A stretch of DNA of 64,000 nt from Epiperipatus broadwayi. Taxonomy: Eukaryota > Onychophora > Udeonychophora > Euonychophora > Peripatidae. The stretch's first letter is position 1; the number at the start of each line of letters is the position of its first letter. The stretch is taken from the NCBI GenBank assembly GCA_028023455.1, contig JAQFVV010006238.1:6456572-6520571 (forward strand), in the 5' to 3' direction. A program made the translations under genes and the position numbers. Under the pieces are notes generated by a model. That model saw only the letters and a list, made by a program, of their open reading frames with translations, was not told where the DNA came from and made no database searches. This document shows positions 31,151 to 41,829 of the stretch, in pieces.

Positions 31151-31409
31151 ATGCAATACTCAAAACTCTTGCTGATATCAATATTGTTCTCACACTTATG
31201 CTGACTTTAAATCACTCTCACTACTTATAGTAAATCTCTGAGAATTTACTTTTTAAATCAATAATTTGTGTGGAAATTTTATATACCAAGCTATTATTCT
31301 GCCAAATTTAAAGTATTAAAAAATATGGTCCTCTCTATTATTGTAATGTAGAGGTGGGGGGGGGGTCATTTAAGAATAATAACTACTCTTTCTTATTACA
31401 CTGCCAAAT

Positions 31410-31690
31410 ATATACCATATAATAGTAAATTGTCCATTCACTTTACTACTATTACACAATGCTTTATTTACCACCCTTTTTTACAGTTTCGATTGCCTCA
31501 GTAATCTTCTTCAGAACTTTATATCTCCTAGCCTCAACTCTAAATTCAAATTTTAAAAATTTGAATTTAAAATTAGGCTAGGGGATATAAAGTTTTGAAG
31601 AAGATCAAAACTGTAAACTGTAAAAAAGGGTAATAAATAAAGCATTGGGGAACAGTAGTAAAGTGAATGGACAATTTACTATTATATGGT
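31410..31690. repeat. Family B foldback with hammerhead-like motifs
   Basis: The left arm (31425-31550) is inverted at 31560-31685. Shared blocks include AATTGTCCATTCACTTTACT, GCTTTATTTACCACCC, GTTTCGATTG and AAGTTCTGAAGAAGAT. The left arm keeps the CTGAAGA/GAAAC pair on the minus strand; in the right arm it is decayed (TTGAAGA, AAAAC). A single-arm copy is at 41660-41815. Confidence 0.7.
31487..31514 (-). ncRNA. Hammerhead-like motif, family B
   Basis: Minus strand CTGAAGA (31514-31508), a bulged A, a helix GATTAC/GCAATC (one A·C) with loop TGAG, then GAAAC (31490-31486). This matches CUGANGA, stem II and GAAA. Stem III and the cleavage site were not located with confidence. Confidence 0.45.
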
Positions 31691-31729
31691 CATTTAAGAA
31701 TACTTGTAAGATTCCAAAAATACAACCAA

Positions 31730-32250
31730 ATGAGAGAAACTATCCACACTGTTATGCCATTTATAGTGGAATAGAGCAATTAGCAATTACCCAGATGATA
31801 ACATGTTAACAGACTAGACCAATTTCTGGCCTTTGCCTTTTCCAATGAAGCAAAGCCACAAATTAATCTGGGATAGGAGATTTAAATGGACTATCAACTG
31901 ATAATCACTGACTATTCAATCTTAATAGAGATGGTACTAGGGAGAAAAACTGCTTTTGCTTTATCATATATTGTATATGAAACATTGAACATCATTTGAT
32001 TATCTTTTCTTAGACAAGCTGTTGAAACAGTAGCAAAACTTTTCACAATAATGCTATTTGCTGAAAGTTCTAATAATCAATAAATTCTAGATGGCTGTGC
32101 ATCATAATTCAAAGTGCCTAACTATAAATAAACTAAAACCTAGCCTGATGATATTAGATAGAAAGACACTATCTTGGTATTATGATGCATAACCTTTTAA
32201 TAGCTATTGATTACCAGAGCTTGACTTGGATGTTACTATTGTATGGAAAA
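31730..32250. mobile_element. Probable old family A relative
   Basis: Contains AGACTAGACCAATTTCTGGC and an inverted CCACAAATTAATCTGGGAT, plus ATTGATTACCAGAGCTTGAC and TTACTATTGTATGGAAAAAC near 32205-32250, which match family A terminal blocks. No intact ribozyme core remains. Confidence 0.4.
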
Positions 32251-32499
32251 ACATACTATGGTATATTATGTATGGAAAAGATGTGATTTTCTTAATAATA
32301 TTCTAAAAATATAACGATAAGTTTACAAGACTAGTGGACATCTTCTTCAGCTTGCTGATGATGATATTATAAAGATATATCTTTGTCAGATTAGGCATTG
32401 AGGTGCTGCAAGAGTAGAAATTTTGTGAAAGAATGCAGACCCCATTTATATTATAAATTTTTATACAAAGACTCATGAAGTACAATAATGCATGCTCCA

Positions 32500-32660
32500 G
32501 ACAAAAGCAATTGTTAATTCTAGTGTGATCTAGTGTAGCTTGGGTCACCAATGGTTACCAGATGCATTTAAATCCCTATGATTAATATTGAAATTCTCTA
32601 TCTCAGACTGATTTCTAGCTTTTGCCATTAAAATCAAAGAAATCTTGGATTCAAATTTGG
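32500..32660 (-). mobile_element. Probable old family A relative
   Basis: ATGGTTACCAGATGCATTTA, AAATCCCTATGATTA, CAGACTGATTTCTAGCTTTT and ATCTTGGATTC follow the order of family A blocks (GCCAGAAGG, AAATCCC, CAGACTAGTTTCTGGCTT, CCTTGGATC). The minus-strand core is lost apart from GAAATCAGTC. Confidence 0.4.
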
Positions 32661-33119
32661 AAAAAAAGTCTCAACGATAAAGACAAATGGAGAAACAGTT
32701 TGATGATGGGAATTTAAATACTAAAGATAGATAGTTTATATGCATGTGGTAATCATTGCCTAATCAAGATTATACTAGATTGCACTAGGCTAGAGCTGAT
32801 CTTATATTGTTAAGCTGGAAGTTTGAATATCTTCAATTATCACATGCTTTAATTGGGAGGATATAGTTAAGGATATAACAGAGAACTACAATTAAGTAAA
32901 GTAAAAAAGATTATGCTAGAAGTTAAAAGGCAGCATTGCAAGACATTAAATATACCAAATAAATAACCTGCATGTGATATATGTGGATGTATTTCTTTCA
33001 AGAATTTGTTAGTACAATCCTATCAAAAGTTATCACGCTTTATTTTTATCCTGGACTTTCTTCTAAAGTTATATTAGTGATGCTCTTTATAAACAGTGGC
33101 TAATTATTAATTTTACTTT

Positions 33120-33800
33120 ATATATTCTTTAATTTAGAAGGAATTTGAACTCAGACTTTCAAACTTCCTACGGCTATCCACTCCATCTTATACAACCAAT
33201 ACACATGACCACATATATGTGAAAAAGATGACTGATCTCCAATATATGTATTTTGTTCTGAACCAGCATCATGATTGGTCCAGATCATCATCTCCAACAC
33301 ACATATATAATCAGTGCTCAGTTTATATTAAGATAGCAAATCTTCAAACTTTAATGGACAGGCTTCAATCTTCTTCACCTTCCAACTCTTCAGGCATCCA
33401 TATTATTGGAAATCTGATGACGGAATACTCAAAGCCCTTATTGATATAATACTGACCTCAACAAGGAATTTGAGCATTCCATCATTAAATTTTCAATGAT
33501 ATGGATGGCTGAAGAGCTGTAGGGTTCCCTGTTCATTAAAGTTTGAAGATTTGCTATCTCAATATAAACTGAGCACCGATTATATATATATGTTGGACAT
33601 GATGATTTGGATCAATTGATGAGTACTAGTTCAGCATGAAATATGTATATTGGAGATCATTTATTTTTTTAACGTGTGTGGTCATGTGTATCAGTTGTAT
33701 AATATGGAGTGGTAGCTGTGGGGAGATTGAAAGTCTGAGTTCAAATCCCTACTAGATTACATTAATTTCAGCATAGACAATATACTTATATTTACATATA
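33120..33800. mobile_element. Family C hammerhead foldback, near full length
   Basis: The clearest full family C layout: left half (33130-33420, minus sense) and right half (33480-33790, plus sense) are inverted copies. From the outside in they share the GTTCAAATCC/GGAATTTGAAC end, GTTGTATAATATGGAGTGG, the ribozyme, ATCAGTGCTCAG, TTAAGATAGCAAATC and the GGCATCCATATTATT/AATGATATGGATGGC centre. The left ribozyme is destroyed; the right has one core change. No coding sequence. Confidence 0.7.
33612..33653 (+). ncRNA. Hammerhead ribozyme, family C, one core change
   Basis: TCAA then TTGATGA (33616-33622) instead of CTGATGA, stem II GTACT..CAGCAT (partly paired), GAAA (33638-33641), stem III ATA/TAT with loop TG, H17 = A, TTGG. 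The invariant C3 is T, which should impair cleavage strongly. Confidence 0.6.
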
Positions 33801-34269
33801 TTCTTTTTATGTTTACAAACTACCCTGCATTCTGATTATTATATATATATATTGTATTTAATTCTTTTAGGTGGAAGGTTTTTTATTTGGTTTTCATAAA
33901 TTCTTGTTTTCTTCAATTTAATTTGAAGGTTTCCAATTAATAATGAGGCATCAATTCATAAAAGACACTATATGGACACAACCCATCTAGAATCTAACTC
34001 GATTTCTGACTTACCAATCAGTAAATGTATATTAAACTACAAGCTTTGGTGTTAAAATTTTTTAATAGGCTTTAAAAAAATGAAAAATTGCTGGCAGTGG
34101 GTTTTTAATCATGTCTTTAATTTAATTTTATTATCAAGAAATGTCTACATAGAATATACAGGTTATTTGTAGATCTATGCTTAGTAAACATTTAAATCAT
34201 CTGATGAAATAATATTGTTTGAAAGAATTCTTGAAAAATAGATTTTTGAATAAACTCCATACTAGAATT

Positions 34270-34495
34270 TATCCACTACTTTGAACACTTTTTAGCAAAA
34301 ACCTTTTATTGACCTGTATTCATGCACAATCTTAGTTTATGTAAGATTGCCTGAAGAAGACTGTAGGATGGTCGAGACATAAGATTGTGCATGAATATAA
34401 GTCAATAAAAGGTTTTTTCTAAAAGTGTTCAAAATAGTAAATAAAGTGTGTTTATATAAGATATTACAGCAAAATAAAGGAAGTGGTGAATTTGA
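34270..34495. repeat. Family B terminal repeat, foldback
   Basis: GAACACTTTTTAGCAAAAAC (34287-34306) and ACCTTTTATTGACCTG with GCACAATCTTA are inverted at 34378-34430 (TAAGATTGTGCATGAAT, AGTCAATAAAAGGTTTTTTC, AAAAGTGTTCAAAATAG). The CTGAAGA motif is at the tip. The distal TATAAGATATTACAGC block matches the foldback at 8196-8545. It lies about 550 bp upstream of the PLE endonuclease relic and might be the left terminal repeat of that element (inference). Confidence 0.6.
34340..34375 (+). ncRNA. Hammerhead-like motif, family B
   Basis: CTGAAGA, a bulged A, GACT/GGTC helix, then GAGAC in place of GAAAC. One core base differs. It sits at the tip of the 34270-34430 inverted repeat. Confidence 0.4.
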
Positions 34496-35007
34496 TAAAA
34501 TTCCATACTAATTGTTTATGATAAATTTCTAAATAATAGTTTTGAGTAAATTCCTTACTAAAAAAAATCTTTATTTGAGCTGTCCAAATCACAAACTGTA
34601 GACAACATGTAGCCCACAGTGAATTGAGAGGTTTTGACGCTACAAATGATACAAAAAGCATCAAAATTGATATATTTAGTTCAGTAAATGAAGCCCAACT
34701 ATCACAAAGCTCTCGCTAAAATGCATAGTACAAACAACTATTGTGCTGTGTCTACTACTTCAACAATAACGTTTATAAACAACATAATTTTTATTTTATT
34801 GAAATGCTTACCAAACCTAATTACTGATAGGACTCTCCAATAAATTAAAAGATCTCCTGTATTTTTGGAGTAGTTTTTGGATATATTTTTCATGCAGTTC
34901 CTGAATTACTTGGTTCTGAAAGTAAATTCTCTTAAGATACTACATAGAAAATACTGTAATAACAATTTTTATTTCCCCTTCATTTTGTAATTAATAAAAC
35001 ATTGAAG

Positions 35008-35333
35008 AAACCCCCCAGGTGGTATATAGAATTGTGTGCCCTTAAATGGGGTGTGATTCAGTTTATTATGGAGAAACTCATGCCGCAGTTGGCAATAGAT
35101 TGGCTCTGCACAAATACACATATACAAGAGCAATAACCAAAAAAGAAGGCAGCTCTGTATTTGCTGACCATCAGCAAGAGCTCAACCACAGATTTGAGCC
35201 CTCCAAGGCTGGAATTTTATGCACGGAAAGGAATGATATCAAGAGAAAAATTAAGGAAGCTTGTTTCATCACCAGCAATGCCAAATCAATAAATAGAAGA
35301 GACACTTGTTTTGCCATTTCCAAAAAATAAATA
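35008..35333 (+). pseudogene. PLE GIY-YIG endonuclease domain
   Basis: The frame reads VVYRIVCP, an in-frame TAA at 35043, then MGCDSVYYGETHAAVGNRLA and, further on, LHKYTYTRAITKKEGSSVFA, DHQQELNHRF, ERNDIKRKIKEACFITSNAK and a stop at 35333. VVY/YYG correspond to the GIY and YIG strands, R of GNR to the catalytic Arg and E of KIKEA to the catalytic Glu. Spacing fits the nuclease found at the C-terminus of Penelope-like reverse transcriptases. The 94-codon stretch from 35046 is open. The RT domain is absent upstream, so the copy is 5'-truncated and broken by the TAA. Confidence 0.75.
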
Positions 35334-35383
35334 GTATAGGAGGCAATTTGCATACATTTGCATATAACATTAATAATCTGAAA

Positions 35384-35426
35384 AGACTGAATATGGAGCA
35401 ACAAGGGCTCCGAAAGTGCTAAGTCT
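35384..35426 (+). ncRNA. Family D ribozyme-like motif
   Basis: Outer helix AGACT (35384-35388) with AGTCT (35422-35426), inner helix GGAGC/GCTCC around loop AACAAGG, GAAA (35412-35415), then GTGCT and A at 35421 as possible cleavage base. It lies 51 bp after the endonuclease stop codon, where a PLE terminal repeat would start. Both helices differ in sequence from the 21821 copy and remain paired. Confidence 0.55.
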
Positions 35427-35429
35427 GCA

Positions 35430-38400
35430 AATTAGAATATATAAAAAAAGCCTACAAATTATTACATAAAAAAGTTTCACCACAATGCATCAGCGTATTA
35501 TTAAATAGAAAACACTGATTATTTATTTAAAAAATTAAAATTATTGAATAGTTTATTAACTGGGAGGTTTTAAATATTTTTATAAATGTCAAGCATCGAC
35601 AATGACGGAAATGAACAGCAAACCATGAGCATGGAGTTCTAGAGCACATCATTTTGTCATGCACTTAATTATACACTTAGTAATATTTATATCATGATAT
35701 GGTAATTTAATGATCTTTTGAAAAAACTCCTGGGAACTTGAAAATCCACATAATATTGTGGATCTTTTTATAAATTTGTAGATTGTCTTTTTTTCTTACA
35801 AAAAAATATAGAATATATGATCATAATATTAACAGATATGTAAAGACATAAAGAAAAATATTAAAATTAAATTCAATGTAAGAAAATATAAGATCTTAGT
35901 AATTAATGAGAAGGATTAAAAGGAATGATTAAAAAATAGGAGATATCTACCTTGAAACAAGAAAGGAGATACTATTATTAGATGGAAAAGAGAATTTGAA
36001 CACTTAGGAATTAGTTGTAAGACCTTAAGCAAAACATAAAATAGAAGTTATTAAAGATATCTCATGATCATCATATACCCAAATATATTAATGGATAATA
36101 ATTTGGATAGGAGTAATGGCATCTACTTTAATAATTGGAAATGAGATCTTTTGTATTTGACCACAATACATTTTTAGAAAATCAATTATTCAAAAGAGAA
36201 GGGATAGTTATAGATATAAAACATATAAAAAATAGTTTACAGTTATGTAAGAAATATATATATATATATAAGTTATGAAAGAATTTATGATAAAATTAGA
36301 GAAATCATTTGTTGTAATAGTAAGATCTTTTGATATTAAGGAGGGGAAACCAAACGAGATAAGAATTTGTTTGACTGCAACATATAAGAAGATGCAAAAT
36401 AATGAACACATTTTTTAAAGCTTAATATGTTGAAAAAAGTTCAGGAAAAATTTAAGTCGAATAAGAGTGAAATTAATAGATTTTTTGCTTTTTTTCCATA
36501 TTATAACAAAAATGAAAAATTTCAACTCAAGATATTACAATTAATGAAACAGTTTTTATTAAAATGAAATAGGAAATTAAATATCTATATATGGCAGTAC
36601 TAATTAGATCTTGTAGATTAAGGAAGAATAACAATGGAAAAGAAATAAATGAGTTTTTGTGATATATAATATTTTTAAATATTGGGGATGTTTAACTTGC
36701 TTGGCAGATCTCGATATATTGTTTATGCATAGAGACTTTTGAGTTCAACTCTTCCTCAGCAGATCGACATTTCCATTTTCCCCCTGGTGGCAATTTGAAG
36801 AAATACTTTTGATTTTATATTTAAACTTTTATTCTGTATTAGAATTCAATAAATTTGACTTTATTAGAAATATGTTTGCACATGAAAACATCTTTAAAAA
36901 CATTTTAATTTTGCCAATATAGATAAAAGAATTATAAAGGAATATAAAGTGAAATATGTAACAAAACATTTTTTTTTCTAAATGTCTGATAGGTTAATAT
37001 TATTGTTAAAAATAAATTAACAAAATTTTCATTGTTTGAACTTGATTTGTAAAATATGAACAAATTTTTATTAAGTCAAAGCTATAAAAGTCTATTTTAA
37101 AATTGCAATTACTATTTGTTAAATATCACATAAATTATGCATCTTTGTATTTAACTGACTATTACTGACTGAACTTCCATTTCACTGTAAGTTGTATTTT
37201 TAAAATAAAATCATGAAAATATTTTTTTAATAGTTATTAAAAACATTTGGAAAAATAATCATAAATATTTAAATAGAGTATGAAGGAAAACATTTTTTTT
37301 TTTTTTGCTGATTGCTAACACGCAAGGAAACAAGCTTGTAATTACATACCTAATTGCTCTTTACCAATCAGAGTCATTGTGGAGAGAGATCAGCTCCATT
37401 AAAGTTTACTTTGGCTGGAGACTTCTGCCCTCTTCAGATTTTTTTAATTAATAAAGTTTCTATCATCAATGAAAAAGCAGTAGAATAGTACTTATAGGTA
37501 GCCACAGGAAAGGGAAGGAAAACTGAAGAAACACTAAAGCCATTCCAAAATCTCCAAATGAAGGATGTTGTTTTTATTAAAAGATTAATGAAAAGCCAAT
37601 TAACATCATGACACAATGATACTATTTGATCATTAACATCATAGTAATTTGCCATTATTTTTCACTGCTAACTCTAAGGAAGTGGTAGAAAATCATAAAC
37701 TTCCAAACGAATGAAACTAATATAGTTTGTGACATGAATATTCATTTTATCAGTAAATAAATCACTCGAATAAAAAAAACAACAATCATTAACAATTGCA
37801 TAAACAATATAAAAAAATTAAAAAGTGAGCTTTATGATAACTATACAGACTAACTCATGAGGCACAAATATATTTACATGAATTAATCATGAAACACAAA
37901 CAAGCTCACATGTATCAAAAGCCTGCAACACCATACCATAACAATAACATGGGATTTGCATCAGAAAAAAACTATATTTTTCAGGTTGCAAAGAAACTTA
38001 CATTTTTCTCAGTACAAATAACCATTCAGTAATTGGTCAGTAAATGGGTATGTGTCTTTTTTTTTTTATAGCTAAAGTATAAAAAAAAAAAAGAATACCA
38101 GAAAACTTTGCTACCTGACATTTGAAAAGTCTGATGAATATTTTTATTTTTTCTCTCTGACGTTCTTAGAAAAGATATTGGAAAGCCTTTATTCTGAAGA
38201 GAGATATTTAAAGTTTATTTCATTTATATATATATGAGTATTTAAAATATATACGTGTGTGCTGTGTATGCTTTACGTGTGTGTTCTAAAAAAATCATTG
38301 GGGGGAGACATTACAAATATTAACTAGAAATATTTATTTATTTGCTCCTGCAATTTATAAAACAACTTTCACCTTTAAAACTACATAAGATTAATGACCT

Positions 38401-38750
38401 GATGGTGGCGAGCTAAAAAAAGAAACCATCATTCTACAAATCAATTTCAGACTAGAACTCCATGCTGGCATCAAATAGACTGCTGGCTAATAAAGACCTT
38501 TTCTTTGTGATTATTGTTGAAGTCAATTTTCTTAAACTTCCAAATGTTTATTCGTTGTTAAGAGTTCGTTGAAATTAAATATACACGCGAACACATCGCT
38601 ATATTTTACTAAAAACATTACCTTTTTTTATATTTACATACAGTACAAATAAATAATGCATTTTAAATGTCTAAAATAAAAAAATGTTTTTATTTAAAGA
38701 TTGACAGCTTTTTTTTTTTTTTGCCCTGCGTGACTTGGTACATAAGTAAA
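35430..38750. other. AT-rich sequence, nothing recognised
   Basis: About 3.3 kb without a recognised gene or repeat family. Contains T/A runs (37291-37305, 38059-38068, 38080-38092) and a short TA run near 36257. Frames are not protein-like. Confidence 0.45.
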
Positions 38751-38754
38751 TTGG

Positions 38755-38860
38755 CAGATTTTGGGGTTTAAAGTTCACAAATCGCGCACTGCTCTATTAT
38801 GCCCAGCGCTCTAACTTCTTATAAATTCCCAAGCAATAAAGTCATTAGATTATTGTAATT
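38755..38860 (+). mobile_element. Family G SINE, partial
   Basis: GCAGATTTTGGGGTTTAAAG, TCACAAATCGCGCACTG and the 3' part CTTATAAATTCCCAAGCAATA followed by GTCATTAGATTATT (unit of at most 20 shown: TTATAAATTCCCAAGCAATA). Same order as 28795-28935. Confidence 0.5.
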
Positions 38861-38872
38861 TATTGATAGCAC

Positions 38873-39056
38873 CATTATCATCATCATCGTCAACCATTAT
38901 CAATCCACTGCAGGATGAAGATATCTTCAAGTTCAATCCACTCCGATCTCTAGCTTCTCTTCTCCACATCACTCTACACGTTATTTTATCATCCATCTCA
39001 CATGTGGTTTCTTTCTGGGTCTTTTACAATTTCTTGGAATCCCGTTTAAGATTTTA
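38873..39056 (-). mobile_element. RTE-type LINE, 3' end
   Basis: Minus strand with the (TGA)n tail, the complement of CATCCTGCAGTGGATTG and the EIRK and VRW region. Degenerate; ends at about 39056. Confidence 0.7.
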
Positions 39057-39669
39057 TTTTAATATAAAAATTTAATTTTTATATTAAAACATTTCCTTGA
39101 AAAGTTATCATCATCATTTGCTATATGTCTATTGCAGGTTAATTTTTTTATATTTATATTTCCCCGACATTTTTTTCTCCGAATGATCTAAGCAATTTCT
39201 TGTCCTCTCAAGTTCCGTTCCATTTTTACTTGAATTACTAATTTTAACAGTATTAAAATTCCAGTTTATTACTTTAAGTCGTTTTTGTTTCCATTTTGTT
39301 ATGTTGATATATATGTACGGAGTGATAGATATTTAGATAAAATATCTTTAAGTAAATTTTATCGTAGAAAAAAAATATCTTTAAGTATCTCACTACAAAT
39401 CAGAAATCTAACAACTGTTCATCCTTTGATAAAGAAAGAGTAAAAAGGATAGAAAGAGCATTGCTTGTCAGACTGGTGGTCTAGTGTTGAATTTTTACAG
39501 TTTACTCGTTTTTAGTTAGCTATTCATTTTCCAATTAATAATTAAATGGTTTGTCGGGTTAGAAATGAAATGGATCCTTAAAATTGCCTGATACCTAAAA
39601 ATTTTTTTTAAAATTCTATATGAATTTAATCCTCAATATTATACATATATATGGCGTATGTATACATCA

Positions 39670-40700
39670 TTTTCAACAATTATCGATCTATAGCTCGTTA
39701 AAAATTTCTCTAAGCTTAATCTTTTCTGCACATTATACCATCAAACATTCTTATTTCATCCATATTTAACATGTAGTTTCTTCCTAGGTCTTTTATAATT
39801 TGGAATTCAATTTTAGATTTCAACTATCTTTTAGAAATATGTGCAACTCAATTTTATTCTCAATGTCAGACATTTTTATACATTTTGTCACCCATTTTGA
39901 TTCATTTGTTACAACATTTATCTCTCCATATTTTGCTTAATGGTTTAAAGTCTTTAAGTTGGCCTTCTGTTAAGTATCCAAATCTCATTAGATAGACTTC
40001 AGCTATCTTCTAGAATTGCAATCCTAATTTTTTTTTCAATGTCAGATATTTTTATATATTCTCTCATCCATATATTTTAATTGTGATTCATTCATTACAA
40101 CATTTACCTCTCCATATTTTGCCGAGTGGTCTAAAGTCTTTAAGTTGGTCTTCTGTTAAGTATCCAAATCTCAGATTCTTAAGTAAGTTAATTGATAAAA
40201 CACATCTATTAAAAAATTTCCTTTTCAAACACATACTCATATTTCCTTTTGTCATTAAGTTATTTCTACCAAAAGCACTCCACCCCAAGTTTGATTCTAT
40301 AATTAATTTCATCCATTACATTTCCATGTATAATGAGAATCTGATTAAAATATTTAAAATTGTTACTTTCTCCTAAATCATGATTATCAAACTTTGTTTT
40401 TTCTTCTGAAAAAATCCTTTTACTATTATTTCAATTGTTTTAGTATCTATCATTAGGCCTATATTTTTATTTTCATCTGACAATTCTTGCTATATTTTCT
40501 CAAAATCTGAAACACGATTTATAAAAACTGCAAAATATAATACCTTTATACTTAATTTTTCATTTTAAACCACAAGATGCTTCCCATAAAATTACTGCAA
40601 AAAGTTTTGGAGATGTAACCACCCTGTCAACACAATTTTACAAATGTTCATTTTTTTAGTGACATCAAGTAATATTAATCAAAATGCAACTACAATGATT
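39670..40700 (-). mobile_element. RTE-type LINE, old copy with internal duplication
   Basis: Runs on the minus strand through blocks homologous to 19850-20700: CTTTTCAAACACATACTCAT, CCAAAAGCACTCCACC, CATTTCCATGTATAATGAGA, AAAGTTTTGGAGATGTAACC and AGTGACATCAAGTAAT. A segment of about 186 bp is duplicated in tandem: CATTTATCTCTCCATATTTT at 39915 and CATTTACCTCTCCATATTTT at 40101. Many stops. The frame at 40088-40312 (LGWSAFGRNN..KGNMSMCLKRKFFNRCVL) is the only readable piece. Confidence 0.7.
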
Positions 40701-40703
40701 ACA

Positions 40704-40723
40704 GTGTGTGTGTGTGTGTGTGT
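40704..40723. repeat. (GT)n microsatellite
   Basis: Ten GT units directly at the 5' end of the old RTE copy. Confidence 0.85.
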
Positions 40724-40784
40724 AAGCATAAAAAAATTCACTCGAATTAACTACAATTTTCAACATATCAATAAATATATGGTA

Positions 40785-40870
40785 TAACCAGCTTACAGTA
40801 TGAGTACCATCTTCAGTAGCATTTATTATAAAATGCTACTGAAGATGGTAGTTTTGCCAAAAGCTCATTG
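40785..40870. repeat. Short foldback with CTGAAGA motif
   Basis: TACCATCTTCAGTAGCATTT (40804-40823) is inverted at 40833-40852 (AAATGCTACTGAAGATGGTA). The plus-strand right arm reads CTGAAGA, GGTAG..TTGCC and AAAAGC, resembling a decayed family B motif. Confidence 0.5.
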
Positions 40871-41068
40871 TAGCTTTTATTTATTTATTCATTTATTGGT
40901 ATGTCGAAAATAGTCAATTCCATTAAGATATCACATGACTGATAAAACATCGCATGACCTTAGCTTACAAAATTGCTATTCATTAACAAATTTTTCTGTT
41001 CTCACTACTTTTATGCTTTCTAGGGTAAGCTTTAGTAATTAACTGAAGCTAAATGGTAGTGGTTATTA

Positions 41069-41196
41069 AATTCTTATTCAGTGATATCTTATCCAAATAT
41101 CCACAGTCGGTTTATAGTTCCTCACTGATGATAGCCATAAATTTAGAAACTAGTCCAAGGATATTTGGATAGGGCATCACTGGATAAAAATTTATT
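41069..41196 (+). mobile_element. Family A foldback with hammerhead at the tip
   Basis: Arms ATTCAGTGATATCTTATCCA (41077-41096) plus AATATCC and GGATATTTGGATAG plus GCATCACTGGAT (41159-41187) pair with few mismatches. The hammerhead occupies the loop region. Flanks on both sides (GGTTATTAAATTCTTATT, AAATTTATTAAACAC) extend the similarity. Confidence 0.55.
41120..41160 (+). ncRNA. Hammerhead ribozyme, family A relative
   Basis: CCTCA (41120-41124), CTGATGA (41125-41131), GAAA (41146-41149), CTAGTC ending at 41155, CAAGG. Both core strands, the mini stem III and the GTC triplet are intact. Stem II (TAGCC..AATTTA) is poorly paired and two stem I positions next to the core mismatch. Confidence 0.6.
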
Positions 41197-41432
41197 AAAC
41201 ACTGTATCTCACATTTTTTGGTTATTGAAGCTTACACTAGATGGCATAAAGATAGTGAAAATTGAAAAATTTGCTATTTTGTTTTATTATATATACATAT
41301 TATTCTCTATAATATTCACAATTTTTATATTAGTGGATAGTTACAATATAGTACAGCTGATAATTCTAAGAACTCATTCTTTAGATAAAGACACTGAATA
41401 ATAACATTATTCATTAGGCTACTCTTTCTGAT

Positions 41433-41436
<4 letters not shown>

Positions 41437-41464
<28 letters not shown>
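41437..41464. repeat. (AT)n microsatellite
   Basis: About 13-14 AT units. Confidence 0.85.
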
Positions 41465-41471
<7 letters not shown>

Positions 41472-41659
41472 CACACTGCTATTATTAAGAGTAGTTAGAT
41501 AATCATTTACTAATCAATTCTTACATGGATAAGTTGATTATGGGATACTGATCTGAAATTCTTCGCTACTAGAAAAAATGTAATTTTCCTCTAGATTTAA
41601 ACCCAAGCCACAATTGTGCTATATATATATGTGTGTGTGTGTGTAACTTGGTATATACA

Positions 41660-41815
41660 GTAAGTTCAGTATTACCATATCATACTAAATTGTCCTTTCA
41701 CTTTACTACTGTTACACGATGCTTTATTTACCACCCTTTTTTACAGTTTCGATTGCCCCAGCAATCTTCTTCAGAACTTTATATTTCCTAGCCTCAACTC
41801 TAAATTCAAATTTAG
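41660..41815 (-). mobile_element. Family B terminal repeat, single arm
   Basis: Nearly identical to the left arm of 31410-31690: TAAATTGTCCTTTCACTTTA, GCTTTATTTACCACCC, CCTCAACTCTAAATTC. Here only one arm is present. The high similarity between the two loci suggests a fairly recent family. Confidence 0.65.
41747..41774 (-). ncRNA. Hammerhead-like motif, family B, best helix
   Basis: Minus strand CTGAAGA (41774-41768), one A, a perfect 6-bp helix GATTGC/GCAATC with loop TGGG, then GAAAC (41750-41746). Compared with 31487-31514, an A·C pair there is G-C here. The 3' third of a hammerhead (stem III and cleavage triplet) is not evident within 30 nt. Confidence 0.5.
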
Positions 41816-41829
41816 TAAGCATTGTAGAT

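Noticed and set aside
38401-38510. Family A ribozyme relic around AGACTAGAACTCCATGCTGG
   Set aside because: Resemblance is limited to a few short words; core strands cannot be placed.
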